64,000 bases of DNA from Shimia sp. (GTDB lineage Bacteria; Pseudomonadota; Alphaproteobacteria; Rhodobacterales; Rhodobacteraceae): the NCBI RefSeq assembly GCF_022448905.1, contig NZ_JAKVCW010000013.1, positions 79,150-143,149 on the forward strand. Direction: 5' to 3'. Under the pieces are notes generated by a model that saw nothing but the letters and a program-made list of their open reading frames with translations, was not told the origin of the DNA and made no database searches. How positions within the stretch are numbered: position 1 is the stretch's first letter; every line of letters starts with the position of its first letter. Shown piece after piece: positions 32,571-41,498 of this stretch. The translations under genes were made by a program, and so were the position numbers.

Positions 32571-33586
32571 AAAAGATCACTGAACTTATCGTATTCCTAA
32601 GCCTCGCCCTTGGCATCCACGTCCTGATTGCCATGCGCAGTGCTGAGGATGGAGGAGATGCTGACGGGGCTGGCGGCGACGCATTTGTGTCCATCACAGG
32701 CGCCCCCGCATCCATCGAAACGGTCTTGGCGGATTGGACAGCAGCCCCGACGCACCAGGCTCAGGTCGTGGAAATCGAACAGCCTGAGCTCGACATCACC
32801 GATGCGATAAACGCTCCGGCAATGGCCTTGCACGAGGCGCCAAACGCGGAAATCAAGATTGCCGCACTGCAACCCAAAGATCTGCCCAATCAACCGGACG
32901 TGGATCTTGCACGCACACCGCTGCCGACACAACCAACGCTCACCGCGCCTACAACGCCCACTCTCCAGGTGCCTGAAACAGCCCCTGCACCGGAACTTAG
33001 AGAAACGGCACCAGCGCCTGTCACGCCGCTCAAACGCCCCACTTTGCGGCCACCAGAACCGACCATTGATCAGGCTATAGACACGCCGGAGCCGGCACCG
33101 GAGCTACCGCCTGAACCCGTCAAAAAACCAAAACCGAAACCCACTCCGAAAAAGAAACCTGAGAAGAAGCCAGATCCAAACAAAAAAGTTGCGGACAAGG
33201 CGTCTTCAGCGTCCGCTGGTGCCGCAACACAAAAAGCGGCCGGCGCAGGAAAAAGCAATCAAGCGGGTAGCTCCAAGAAATCTAATGCCCTAGGCAAAGG
33301 CCAAGAGGCCAGCCTGATGTCGGTTTGGGCGGGAAAAATTCAGCCTCGCCTGCAACGCGGCGTGCGCATCGGGAAGGTTAAAGCTACGTCAAATCGCGTG
33401 GTAATCCGTTTGAAAGTGGCACCGAACGGCCGCTTGCAAAGCGCATCTGTCGTCAAATCATCGGGGTCCGCCAAAGTGGACCAAGCAGTGCTGACTTCTG
33501 TGCGTCGTATCGGAAAATTCGCGAAAGCGCCTAAGCAACTCACCAAGAGCAGCTATGGCTTCACCCTTCCCGTGCGGGTCAAATGA
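32567..33586 (+). CDS. tonB: TonB energy transducer
   Basis: A 339-residue TonB-family protein: short cytoplasmic start, membrane anchor (residues 5-22), a long Pro-rich periplasmic stretch (about 100-205, including a Lys-Pro repeat KKPKPKPTPKKKP), and a C-terminal TonB domain (about 250-339, with RLKVAPNGRLQSASVVKSSG) that contacts the TonB box of receptors. It overlaps exbD 2 by four bases and converges on the siderophore ABC ATPase with a 6-bp gap. It should serve both receptors in the island. Confidence 0.9.
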   Translation: MKKITELIVFLSLALGIHVLIAMRSAEDGGDADGAGGDAFVSITGAPASIETVLADWTAAPTHQAQVVEIEQPELDITDAINAPAMALHEAPNAEIKIAALQPKDLPNQPDVDLARTPLPTQPTLTAPTTPTLQVPETAPAPELRETAPAPVTPLKRPTLRPPEPTIDQAIDTPEPAPELPPEPVKKPKPKPTPKKKPEKKPDPNKKVADKASSASAGAATQKAAGAGKSNQAGSSKKSNALGKGQEASLMSVWAGKIQPRLQRGVRIGKVKATSNRVVIRLKVAPNGRLQSASVVKSSGSAKVDQAVLTSVRRIGKFAKAPKQLTKSSYGFTLPVRVK

Positions 33587-33592
33587 CCCGTT

Positions 33593-34351
33593 CTAAGGCA
33601 TTACAAACGGCGTATCGCCCACCACGGCAACTTGCGCATCCGTGCGAAACACATCCGCCAGCAGCGCCCCTGTAACCATGTCCGCAGGTTTACCTTCCCG
33701 CTCAATGCGGCCATCTTTGAGAACCACCAAATGATCCGCATACTGTGCGGCAAAATTGATGTCGTGTAAAACGATCACAATGGTTTTGCCTTCCTCATCC
33801 GCCAACCGACGCAGCAACGCCATCAAAGCGCGTGAGGCAGCGATATCGAGGTTGTTCAGCGGCTCATCGAGCAAAAGATAATCGGTGTCCTGCGCGTAGG
33901 TCATCGCCACATGAGCCTTATGGCGCTGACCACCAGACAGCGTGTCCAGAAACCGGCCCGCCAGAGGCATCAAACCAAAGGCATGGAGCGACGCCTCAAC
34001 CATCTCATGGTCTTCTGTCCGCAAACGCCCCTGACAATGGGGATAGCGCCCAAACTGGACCAGTTCTTTCACCGTCAACCGCGTGGCGAAATGCGCTTGC
34101 TGAGGCAAAATCGCCAATTTGCGGGCCAGCTCCTGTCGATTGGAAGGCGCGACGTCCATTCCGTCGACCGTAATGCGGCCCGACTGCATCGGTAGGAGGC
34201 GCGCGATGTGGGAAAACAGCGACGATTTTCCAGCCCCGTTGGGGCCGATCAGTGCGGTTATGCCCCCTTTGGGCAATGTCACGGACACATCGGTCAAAAT
34301 TTGCGCACTTGCCACTGAGTAGCTCAGGTTCTCAACAACAATCATGTCCAT
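33593..34351 (-). CDS. Iron-siderophore ABC transporter ATP-binding protein (FecE/FepC-like)
   Basis: A 252-residue ATPase: Walker A GPNGAGKSS (about residues 36-44), signature LSGGQRHKAHVAM, Walker B DYLLLDEPLNNLD and H-loop VLHDINFAAQYADH, typical for the FecCD-linked class. It overlaps the second permease by ten bases. It is the last gene of a four-gene importer (binding protein, two permeases, ATPase) on the minus strand. Closest in style to the FatE/CeuD/YclP group for catecholate-type siderophores. Confidence 0.92.
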   Translation of the reverse strand: MDMIVVENLSYSVASAQILTDVSVTLPKGGITALIGPNGAGKSSLFSHIARLLPMQSGRITVDGMDVAPSNRQELARKLAILPQQAHFATRLTVKELVQFGRYPHCQGRLRTEDHEMVEASLHAFGLMPLAGRFLDTLSGGQRHKAHVAMTYAQDTDYLLLDEPLNNLDIAASRALMALLRRLADEEGKTIVIVLHDINFAAQYADHLVVLKDGRIEREGKPADMVTGALLADVFRTDAQVAVVGDTPFVMP

Positions 34352-35286
34352 CCTCTCCGCAGCAAAAGTGCCAAAAATACAAAGCCGCCGACAAAATCAA
34401 TGACCACGGCCAAAGGCGTCGACATGCCCAAAACCCGCTCCAAAATGGTCTGCCCGCCTACCAGAACAATGCCTGCAATCAATGCAGAAAGCGGGATCAG
34501 AACGGCATGGGTTTCATTGGGCGCAATCAATCGGGCAATCGACACCACCAAAAGGCCTAGGAACGCCACCGGACCAACCAGCGCCGTGCTCACCGCCACT
34601 AGCACCGCCACAAGCACCAAAGCATGTTTCTGACGTCGCGCCACGGGCTCACCGAGGTTGGTGGCGATTTCAAAACCAAGGCTCAAAACATCCAACTGCC
34701 GCCGCATGCGCCAGCACAGAACCAAAGTCAGCAAAGTCAGTCCGGCTGCCAGCCAAAGCAGGTTGAGCTCTATGTAGTTGAACCGCGCATAAGAACTCAC
34801 CTGAATAGTGGCAAACTCACTGGGGTCGATCATCCGGAACACAAATGAGGTCAACGAGCGAAACAGGACGCCAAAAATGATCCCGGTCAGCACCATGCGC
34901 ATCAGATCCACACGATGTTGCCCCAACAATGTGCCAAACAGCAGAAGCGCCGCACCGATCAACAGAAACAAGTTTACAAAGAACACCAGCTCAGGCGGCA
35001 AATGATTGTAGCCTGCCGCCCCAATCGTGAACACCGCCAGCGTGACGATCAGCGTGAACAGCGCATCAAACCCCATGATGGAGGGGGTCAAAATGTGGTT
35101 TCGGGAGATGGTCTGAAACAGCAGGGTAGCCGTGGATACCGCCGCCCCAACCAGTAACAGCGCCGCCAATTTCCGCCCCCGAAACCAAAGAACAAAGTCC
35201 CAGTTCCCCCGGGACTCCAGCGTCATAAACAGTACACAGCAGACCGCAAGCAAGATGCTACATATCAGCATAGACCTAGCGCGCAT
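34342..35286 (-). CDS. Iron-siderophore ABC transporter permease 2 (FecCD family)
   Basis: A 314-residue FecCD permease with about nine to ten helices. Conserved segments such as FQTISRNHILTPSIMGFDALF (about 55-75) and VGPVAFLGLLVVSIARLIAP (about 215-235) are present. I chose the ATG at 35286, behind a GGGG site; ATGs at 35301 and 35271 are alternatives. It overlaps the stop of permease 1 and the start of the ATPase, which implies coupled translation. Confidence 0.88.
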   Translation of the reverse strand: MRARSMLICSILLAVCCVLFMTLESRGNWDFVLWFRGRKLAALLLVGAAVSTATLLFQTISRNHILTPSIMGFDALFTLIVTLAVFTIGAAGYNHLPPELVFFVNLFLLIGAALLLFGTLLGQHRVDLMRMVLTGIIFGVLFRSLTSFVFRMIDPSEFATIQVSSYARFNYIELNLLWLAAGLTLLTLVLCWRMRRQLDVLSLGFEIATNLGEPVARRQKHALVLVAVLVAVSTALVGPVAFLGLLVVSIARLIAPNETHAVLIPLSALIAGIVLVGGQTILERVLGMSTPLAVVIDFVGGFVFLALLLRRGWT

Positions 35287-36238
35287 GTTTCGGCCCCGCA
35301 TAGAGCAACCACAAGAACACCACCGCGCCCAACACGCCGAGAACTGTGCCTACCGGAATTTCATAAGGTGCCCGTATCACTCGGCCTATGATGTCAGACA
35401 CCAATACCAGCGATGCGCCGCACAGCGCCGTTAGCGGAAGCGTGGCGCGCAAGTTGTCACCAAACCGACGGCTGATGATATTAGGTACAATCAGACCGAC
35501 AAAGGGGATCGCGCCCACAGTGATCACGGTCAACGCAGCCACAACGGAAATCGCCAGCAGCCCAAGGATCATCACCTGATCATAATTGAGGCCAAGATTG
35601 ATACTCGCGTCCCGCCCAAGCCCAGCAATCGCAAACTGGTCCGCAATCACGTAGGTCAAAGCGGTTATCAACGCTGCAACCCACAACAACTCATACCGCC
35701 CACGCATCACGCCGCTAAAGTCGCCGTTCAACCAGGTGTCAATGTATTGCAACATGTCCCATTGATAGGCGACAAAGGTAACTCCAGCACCAATGATCCC
35801 CCCATAAATCATCGCAACAAGCGGCACCAAAAGCGGCTGCGCCGGTGGCAAACGCCGCACGATCAGGAGGAACCCAATGCTCGACACCATTGCAGTTGCA
35901 GTGGCAATGCTCATCTTCACAAGAATAGAGGCGCTGGGGAACAACAAAACCACGATCAAAATGCCAAGCGCTGCCCCCTGCCCTGTGCCCGCCGTCATCG
36001 GCTCGACAAATCGGTTGCGCACCAGCATCTGCATGATCATCCCGCAAACGGCCAAAGCAGCGCCGGCGATCAGCGTGGCCAAAGTCCTAGGCAAACGGCT
36101 GTCCAGCATAAGCCCAAAAGCCGCGCCGTCCTGGAAAATTTCACTTGGCCGCAGTGAAATCACCCCGACAAACAAGGAAATGGCGGCCAGAACCAAGGTT
36201 CCAGCCGCCAGAAAAAGTGCTGCGGAGTGCCGTCGCAT
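35276..36238 (-). CDS. Iron-siderophore ABC transporter permease 1 (FecCD family)
   Basis: A 320-residue FecCD permease with about nine to ten helices. It carries the family segments SRLPRTLATLIAGAALAVCG (about 47-66) and VTVGAIPFVGLIVPNIISR near residue 235. It forms a heterodimeric channel with permease 2. It starts six bases after the binding-protein stop. Confidence 0.9.
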   Translation of the reverse strand: MRRHSAALFLAAGTLVLAAISLFVGVISLRPSEIFQDGAAFGLMLDSRLPRTLATLIAGAALAVCGMIMQMLVRNRFVEPMTAGTGQGAALGILIVVLLFPSASILVKMSIATATAMVSSIGFLLIVRRLPPAQPLLVPLVAMIYGGIIGAGVTFVAYQWDMLQYIDTWLNGDFSGVMRGRYELLWVAALITALTYVIADQFAIAGLGRDASINLGLNYDQVMILGLLAISVVAALTVITVGAIPFVGLIVPNIISRRFGDNLRATLPLTALCGASLVLVSDIIGRVIRAPYEIPVGTVLGVLGAVVFLWLLYAGPKHAR

Positions 36239-36244
36239 TTAGCG

Positions 36245-37129
36245 TTAGCCCGAGGTGAAGGCGTTCAAAAACGCGTCCAGTGTGCGGGACATGGATTGAA
36301 TGCCACCACCAGCGATATAGATATCCGCTGCGTTCAGGTAGACAACGTCACCGTTTTTCCAGGCGGTGGTCTCGGCCACCAGAGGGTTGTCCAACGTGGT
36401 TTCCGCGCTTTCGCCCGGACGACCGATGGCTGCCAAACGGTCAATCACAATCAGAATGTCTGGGTTGGCGTCTTTGATAAACTCAAAAGAAACGGCTTCG
36501 CCATGCGTTGATTTCTCAACGCCATCCACAGCTTCTTCCAGCCCCAGTTTGGTGTGCAGCCAGTCGAAACGCCCGCCAGCGCCATAGGCGGAAATCTTAG
36601 GACCATTGGTCAAAACGATCAACGCGGTGCCTTTTCCGTCAAGCGCCGCTTTTGTGTGCGCCAGCTTATCCATGAACGCGGCTTTCAGCGACTCTGCTTC
36701 AGCTTCCTTGCCAAAGATCGTGCCATAAGCCTCCAAACGATCAAGGCCCTGACCCACGGTGTCTTCCCAGATGGTCATGTCGATGGTTGGGGCCATGTCG
36801 GACATGGCTTTCAACTGCTTGGAAGAACGACCGCCAACGACGACCAGATCAGGAGCCAACGCGTTGATCGCCTCAAAGTCCGGCTCAAAGATGTTGCCAA
36901 CCGTGGCCGCGCCTTTAGTCGCATCCACCAGGTAATCTACGTATACGTTTTCCGGGACGCCGGCCAAAGGCACTTGCAGAGCGGCCAGCGTGTCGATGGC
37001 TGCAATATCAAACACCGCCACCTTTTCCGGGGTGCCATCTACATTTGCCTTGCCTGCATAGGTGTCCACCTCTGCGGCCTGCAGTGAGGTTGCGCTCAGA
37101 GCCAGCGCGCAAAAAATACGCTTAAACAA
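36245..37129 (-). CDS. Siderophore ABC transporter substrate-binding protein (FatB/CeuE/YclQ-like)
   Basis: A 294-residue class III binding protein. Signal peptide about residues 1-19 (LSATSLQAAEV); no lipobox Cys is seen, so it should be soluble. The sequence PEKVAVFDIAAIDTLAAL, GNIFEPDFEAINALAPDLVVVGGRSSKQ and the Arg/Tyr positions resemble binding proteins for catechol-type siderophores (FatB, CeuE, YclQ). It is the first gene of the import operon. The 120-bp gap to the divergent DUF2218 gene holds the promoter and a TGA-N8-TCA, which is one base short of the iron-box consensus. Confidence 0.9.
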   Translation of the reverse strand: MFKRIFCALALSATSLQAAEVDTYAGKANVDGTPEKVAVFDIAAIDTLAALQVPLAGVPENVYVDYLVDATKGAATVGNIFEPDFEAINALAPDLVVVGGRSSKQLKAMSDMAPTIDMTIWEDTVGQGLDRLEAYGTIFGKEAEAESLKAAFMDKLAHTKAALDGKGTALIVLTNGPKISAYGAGGRFDWLHTKLGLEEAVDGVEKSTHGEAVSFEFIKDANPDILIVIDRLAAIGRPGESAETTLDNPLVAETTAWKNGDVVYLNAADIYIAGGGIQSMSRTLDAFLNAFTSG

Positions 37130-37249
37130 TGGAGTTCTCCAGTTTACGGCGTCTGGCTATTTATCTGGCTGAACGCGATTGCAGCTTGATTATCCCCTCA
37201 AAATGCGCGAGTCCAGAGTAACAAATAATTTTACTCAGGAACCCGCCCG

Positions 37250-37534
37250 ATGTTGACGGCCACTGGCACCTTTTCCACTGAAAACGCTACAAAATATCTT
37301 GTGCAGATGTGCAAACACTTCGCCCATAAAATCGACGTAACTTACACGGATAGTGAGGGAAACTGCAGCTTTCCCATGGGCACCGCCGCTATGTTCGCCG
37401 ATCCTGAGCGGTTGCGTGTGGATGTCGAAGTAAACAATGCAGAAGGTCTGAAGCAGGTCAAACATGTGATCGACGTGCATCTGGAGCGCTTTGCCTACCG
37501 CGAGAACTTCAAAAACATGGACTGGACCAGTTAA
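37250..37534 (+). CDS. DUF2218 domain-containing protein
   Basis: A 94-residue protein covered by the DUF2218 family (start MLTATGTFSTENATKYLVQMCKHFAHK; conserved His and Cys in the first third, and the RFAYRENF tail). The family has no established function but its genes recur next to iron and siderophore uptake genes, as here. It diverges from the siderophore importer and is followed after 41 bp by a MarR regulator on the same strand. Confidence 0.85.
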   Translation: MLTATGTFSTENATKYLVQMCKHFAHKIDVTYTDSEGNCSFPMGTAAMFADPERLRVDVEVNNAEGLKQVKHVIDVHLERFAYRENFKNMDWTS

Positions 37535-37575
37535 GCTAGCTTGCGACGCGCCCAATTCATGGCCAATGTATTGTA

Positions 37576-38067
37576 ATGAGTGACAAAAGTTTCCCTGATG
37601 AAGACAGGTCGCCCAACGCGGCCTTCTTCAACGACGATGATCCAAACATCGCCTACAGCCGCGTGTGGTTCTATATTCTAAAAAGCCAGCGCAAGTTTTT
37701 TCTGAAGTTTTCCCAAACCCTCAAAGATCACGGGTTGGGGGACCCATCTTGGTACGAAATACTATTTGAAATTAACCTTGCCGGGCCTGATGGCAAGCTC
37801 ATGGGTGAATTAGAAAGCAAGTTGCTTCTGCCACAATACAGCTTGTCTCGCCATGTCAGCCGCATGGAAAAAGCTGGTCTCATACGCCGTGAATATATTT
37901 CGGACGGGCGCCGGAAACAGGTTTTGTTTTTGACAGAAGAAGGTGACAGGCGGCTAGATATCGTCTGGCCACTATACCTTGGCACCTTAAAAACCGAGAT
38001 GGGCCCCTTACTTGATACAGACGAAGCCTACGATCTGGCGCGTTTTTTGTTAAGATTATTGCCGTAG
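37576..38067 (+). CDS. MarR-family transcriptional regulator
   Basis: A 163-residue winged-helix regulator. The DNA-binding core (about residues 60-115) includes LLLPQYSLSRHVSRMEKAGLIRREYISDGRRKQVLFLTEEG, with the wing Asp-Gly-Arg-Arg of MarR proteins. The neighbourhood suggests control of iron uptake genes or of DUF2218, but no target site is proven. Its stop codon lies one base from the 3-bp target duplication of the following IS element, so the element landed directly after the gene without damaging it. Confidence 0.88.
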   Translation: MSDKSFPDEDRSPNAAFFNDDDPNIAYSRVWFYILKSQRKFFLKFSQTLKDHGLGDPSWYEILFEINLAGPDGKLMGELESKLLLPQYSLSRHVSRMEKAGLIRREYISDGRRKQVLFLTEEGDRRLDIVWPLYLGTLKTEMGPLLDTDEAYDLARFLLRLLP

Positions 38068-38130
38068 CACAGAGGTGGTCCTAGATTTTAGACCAATTTG
38101 CAGCCGGTTTAAGATGGATCATGGTTTCGT

Positions 38131-38961
38131 TTAGGCTGCTATTCTCATCGGTTCTGTTTTGCTGGCATAGGCCTCGTTAGGGGTCAACAAGCCGTGCGTC
38201 GAGTGTGGACGTTCGGAGTTGTAGTAGGTCATCCACTTGCCGATCCCAGCCCGCGCGTCGGAGCCTGTTTCGAATGCGTTCAGATAAACGCATTCGTACT
38301 TCAACGAACGCCACAATCGTTCGATCATCCGATTGTCAAGCCAAGCGCCCTTGCCGTCCATGCTGATCTTAATCTTTGCATCGGTCAGCACGTCGATCCA
38401 AGCACCACTGGTGAACTGGCTGCCTTGATCGCTGTTGAAGATTTCAGGCGTGCCATATTTTGCGATGGCCTCTTTCAAAGCTTCCACGCAAAAGTTCGCG
38501 TCCATGCTGTTCGATAGACGCCACGACAGAACCTTGCGGCTGTACCAATCCATGATAGCGATCAAATATAGGAAGCCACGCCGCATCGGGATGTAGGTGA
38601 TGTCTGCGCACCAAACCCGATTGGGACGATCAATCACCATGTTGCGCAGCAGGTATGGCCAAACCTTGTGCTGGGGATGCTTCTTGCTGGTGTTTGGCTC
38701 CTGGTAGATCGGCACCAGCCTCATCAGACGCATCAACCGCCGTACGCGATGCCGACCACATCGATGCCCGTTCCGCTTCATGTACCGGGCCATCTGGCGC
38801 GATCCATACCACGGCGTTTCCAAAAACTGCTTGTCGATTATTTCCATGAAGCGCAGGTTTTCTGCGCTTTCACCTACCGGCTGAGAGTAGAGCCGCGACC
38901 GTGATAGCTGCAACAGTTCGCACTGTTTACGAAGGCTTAACTTGTGATCCCGGCTCACCAT
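38131..38961 (-). CDS. IS3-family transposase OrfB (DDE integrase domain)
   Basis: A 276-residue protein with an HTH_21-type region (about 35-95) and an rve integrase core. The catalytic triad is D120 (WCADITYIP), D178 (NSDQGSQFT) and E214 (MIERLWRSLKYE), giving the DD(35)E spacing of IS3 transposases. The ATG overlaps the orfA stop, and A6 just upstream would allow a -1 frameshift to make the OrfAB fusion transposase. No internal damage is visible, so it may be active. Confidence 0.92.
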   Translation of the reverse strand: MVSRDHKLSLRKQCELLQLSRSRLYSQPVGESAENLRFMEIIDKQFLETPWYGSRQMARYMKRNGHRCGRHRVRRLMRLMRLVPIYQEPNTSKKHPQHKVWPYLLRNMVIDRPNRVWCADITYIPMRRGFLYLIAIMDWYSRKVLSWRLSNSMDANFCVEALKEAIAKYGTPEIFNSDQGSQFTSGAWIDVLTDAKIKISMDGKGAWLDNRMIERLWRSLKYECVYLNAFETGSDARAGIGKWMTYYNSERPHSTHGLLTPNEAYASKTEPMRIAA

Positions 38962-39263
38962 TTTTTGCCTCGCGTCCCGAGAAGTTGATGCGAGGCTTCC
39001 GCTAAAAAATCCCGTTCCACCACCAGTTGGCCAATCTTCGAATGGAGCTTATCGACGTCGGCGGCGCTAACCTGTTCTGGGGCGGCACCGCGGCGCGTAA
39101 ATGCCGTCGCCATGTTCTCAATCGCCGCCCGCTTCCACGTTCCGATCTGCGTCGGGTGAACGTCATACTTCTTGGACAACTCCGCCAGCGTCATCTCCTC
39201 GCGGATCGCTTCAAGCGCAACTTTGGCCTTAAACTCTGGCGAATGGTTCTTGCGTTTCTTCAT
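38955..39263 (-). CDS. IS3-family transposase OrfA (helix-turn-helix protein)
   Basis: A 102-residue protein of the HTH_Tnp_1 (IS3/IS911) family: MTLAELSKKYDVHPTQIGTWK is the helix-turn-helix (about residues 24-44), followed by a leucine-zipper-like C-terminal helix (VDKLHSKIGQLVVERDFLAEA). It ends GKKW, seven bases past the orfB ATG. Confidence 0.92.
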   Translation of the reverse strand: MKKRKNHSPEFKAKVALEAIREEMTLAELSKKYDVHPTQIGTWKRAAIENMATAFTRRGAAPEQVSAADVDKLHSKIGQLVVERDFLAEASHQLLGTRGKKW

Positions 39264-39342
39264 TTCGGATCGTCACTTTCATCATGCGATCCACCTTAAC
39301 GACTGGCCCAAATTTCTGCGACCACCTCTCACCAATTAAATA

Positions 39343-39370
39343 AGCCCCACCATAAAGCAATGATGGGGCT
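39343..39370 (-). terminator. Terminator of TonB receptor 2
   Basis: AGCCCCA/TGGGGCT inverted repeat followed, in the minus-strand sense, by a T-rich stretch (TTATTTAATT), 32 bp after the receptor stop. Confidence 0.55.
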
Positions 39371-39401
39371 GCTCTCTAGATGTTAGGCCCTGTTGCCGGT
39401 C

Positions 39402-41387
39402 TTAGAACTTTGCGATCGCTTGAATAACAAAGGTTCTTCCGGGCTCCTTAATCGGGGAGAAGCTTGGATCACTTGGGTAGTCGCCACCGTAGGACGCACG
39501 ATCAGAGTAATCTTCATCGAACAGGTTCAAAACTTCACCACGAATAGTCCAATTCGACATCGATGGTGGCGTATACTCTGCGAACAAGTTCACCACCTCA
39601 TACCCTTTGAGGCCTTGGGTCGGCCAAGGGTTGGCCCCATTGTAGGTAGGGTTGTAGTCCAAAGCCATATCTAGGCTGCCGCCAATAATCAAATTGTTAG
39701 CTTGGGGAATCCGCTGCATGATTTCGAACGCAATGATTTCTCCTAAAGGAGCACCATAATCGATCATCTCTCCCGACGGTACGAGATTCCCGTCCCGCTT
39801 GGTTTCAGTGTTTGAATAGGAGAATCGAGCGGAACCAAGGTCCCATGCGAAGCCCGCGTTCAGGTTGTAACCTTGACTGGAAAAGTCAAAGTTTTGATCC
39901 CCATCGCGCGCATCAGCGACTTCGGTACGGAATACTTCGCCACCAACGGAGAAACCTCCGCGTCGGAAATCAAAACCAATGTTGGCGTTCTCTGCTCGAG
40001 ACGCCTTAATCCCAGTGTAATCCCACTGCCCCCACTGGGAGAACTGTGGGTCCGTTTGCCAAAAGTTGTACCCATCTTCGATTTGCAGCCCACCAAAGAC
40101 GTTCGAGTATCCAGCTCTGAGACTGAACTCGTTGGTGACATCAAAGATTGCCGAAGCGTTTCCACTGAAACCGGAGAAAGTGTCTGTATAACCGTCACCA
40201 CCTTCAAACTTTTGTGTATCTCCGCGCACACCTGCGGAAATGCGCCAGCGATCCGAGGGTTCAAAACGGGCCTGCGCAAAAACTCCAAAGTTTTGAGCAT
40301 TTTCAGAGCGGCGTGTGGAGCTGCTGAAGTACTCAGCGTCTCTGTCATAGTAGTCAATACCAGCAACGATTGTGTTAGTATCCGAGAGATGGAACGTGTT
40401 TTGAGCTTTGAATGACAGCGTTTTGGTTTCTGTATTACTGTCCTCAGAAACAGGCGCAAAAATGCTGCTGTCAGAATAACCCAAAACAATCTGAGGGTCC
40501 CAATTCCCGCCGCCGTTTGTGAGCCCATAATTGAACGACAGATTGGTACGTTCGGTATCGTATTGCACCAAACCAGCTTGGCTATTGCCAAAGTTTGCAC
40601 GTCGATTGCGAAGTGCATCATCAAATAGCTTTTGTCCGGAGAGCTCAAAACGGTGCCCAGTGTCACTCTCATAGGCTAGCTTCAACAAGCCAGACTGCAT
40701 GTCGGCTGCAGTACCAGTCGCGATTACGCCTGATCCGTCTTCATAGTCGTCACCCTTCGCAGACCTTACATACCCAAGAACTTCCCAACCATTAGATGCC
40801 GCAGCCACAGTAGCGGACCCATTCAGAGTTTTGCCGTTGTCGGCAAACCCAAGACGCACTTCGCCACCGAACGTTTCACCTTCGGAAATTATGTCCGTTG
40901 CATCTTTGGTTTCCATGATCACTGCGCCAGCAACAGCATTGGGACCAGTGTCTGCCGCAGCAACACCGGGATCAACCCGAACAAACTTTAGCAGTCCAGG
41001 ATCAAAAACGCTTGCTGAGACGTGGTGAAAGCTGCGGTTGTTTTGAAGAACACCATCCATCGACACAACCAAATTCAGCATATCGATGCCGTTCACGAAG
41101 ATTTTCTGCGCAACCGGAATAGCACCGCCGACGGAAACGTTGGCCATACCCGCAAAAACATCTTTCATGTCGCCAAGACGCGCGCGCTCCAGCTCCGCGT
41201 CTGCAGCATAGACCGATGCACCGCGGTCAGCTGCGCCGCGTTGTTCGTCTTGCGCCTCAATGGTGATTGTGTCGAGCGTGTAGTACTCATCTTCAAGGTC
41301 CTGAGCCATTGCTGCGGTGGCAGGCAATACCGCCGCCAGACAAGTGCTCATCAACCCAGCGCGCGTGCTGGTGCGAAAAACAGACAT
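39402..41387 (-). CDS. TonB-dependent outer-membrane receptor 2 (siderophore type)
   Basis: A 661-residue receptor, the same length class and domain plan as receptor 1. Signal peptide about 1-28 (ends TAAMAQD), TonB-box region LDTITIEA, plug about 45-175 (IFVNGIDMLNLVVSMDG), barrel with LNLFDEDYSDRASY near the end and terminal Phe (IQAIAKF). It shares many segments with receptor 1 (for example GLLKFVRVDPGVAAADTGPNAVAG against the matching plug region), so the two are paralogues. It is cut off from the rest of the iron island by the IS element, but on both sides the context is iron uptake. No TGA-N9-TCA box was found in its upstream region. Confidence 0.9.
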   Translation of the reverse strand: MSVFRTSTRAGLMSTCLAAVLPATAAMAQDLEDEYYTLDTITIEAQDEQRGAADRGASVYAADAELERARLGDMKDVFAGMANVSVGGAIPVAQKIFVNGIDMLNLVVSMDGVLQNNRSFHHVSASVFDPGLLKFVRVDPGVAAADTGPNAVAGAVIMETKDATDIISEGETFGGEVRLGFADNGKTLNGSATVAAASNGWEVLGYVRSAKGDDYEDGSGVIATGTAADMQSGLLKLAYESDTGHRFELSGQKLFDDALRNRRANFGNSQAGLVQYDTERTNLSFNYGLTNGGGNWDPQIVLGYSDSSIFAPVSEDSNTETKTLSFKAQNTFHLSDTNTIVAGIDYYDRDAEYFSSSTRRSENAQNFGVFAQARFEPSDRWRISAGVRGDTQKFEGGDGYTDTFSGFSGNASAIFDVTNEFSLRAGYSNVFGGLQIEDGYNFWQTDPQFSQWGQWDYTGIKASRAENANIGFDFRRGGFSVGGEVFRTEVADARDGDQNFDFSSQGYNLNAGFAWDLGSARFSYSNTETKRDGNLVPSGEMIDYGAPLGEIIAFEIMQRIPQANNLIIGGSLDMALDYNPTYNGANPWPTQGLKGYEVVNLFAEYTPPSMSNWTIRGEVLNLFDEDYSDRASYGGDYPSDPSFSPIKEPGRTFVIQAIAKF

Positions 41388-41484
41388 GAGCGTCCCCCTT
41401 CTCCATAATTGGGTGTCGTGCTCTGGCTGTCTTCGTCTGGAAAATCTGGCTGAGTTCGGCGCCTGATAGCGTGGAGGTTTTTGA

Positions 41485-41498
41485 CATGCAAGTGCATG
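41485..41498. promoter_or_regulatory. Inverted repeat in the receptor 2 / PLP enzyme intergenic region
   Basis: CATGCA-AG-TGCATG, a 14-bp palindrome with TGACA on each side in the same orientation, 98 bp upstream of receptor 2. The 416-bp region 41388-41803 otherwise shows no gene that I can support. It could be a site for the nearby MarR regulator. Confidence 0.3.

Larger units (their letters stand above)
38071..39329 (-). mobile_element. IS3-family insertion sequence, apparently complete
   Basis: A 1259-bp element with imperfect terminal inverted repeats that both begin AGAGGTGGTC (inwards from each end) and continue to match partly for about 27 bp. It is flanked by CAC at 38068-38070 and 39330-39332, a 3-bp target duplication as expected for IS3. 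It contains orfA and orfB in overlapping frames with an A6 slippery run at the junction (38961-38966). It sits between the MarR gene and TonB receptor 2, inside the iron island. Confidence 0.88.

Noticed and set aside
37187..37200. TGATTATCCCCTCA as an iron box before the siderophore importer
   Set aside because: Spacing is eight, not nine, bases, so it does not meet the RirA pattern.
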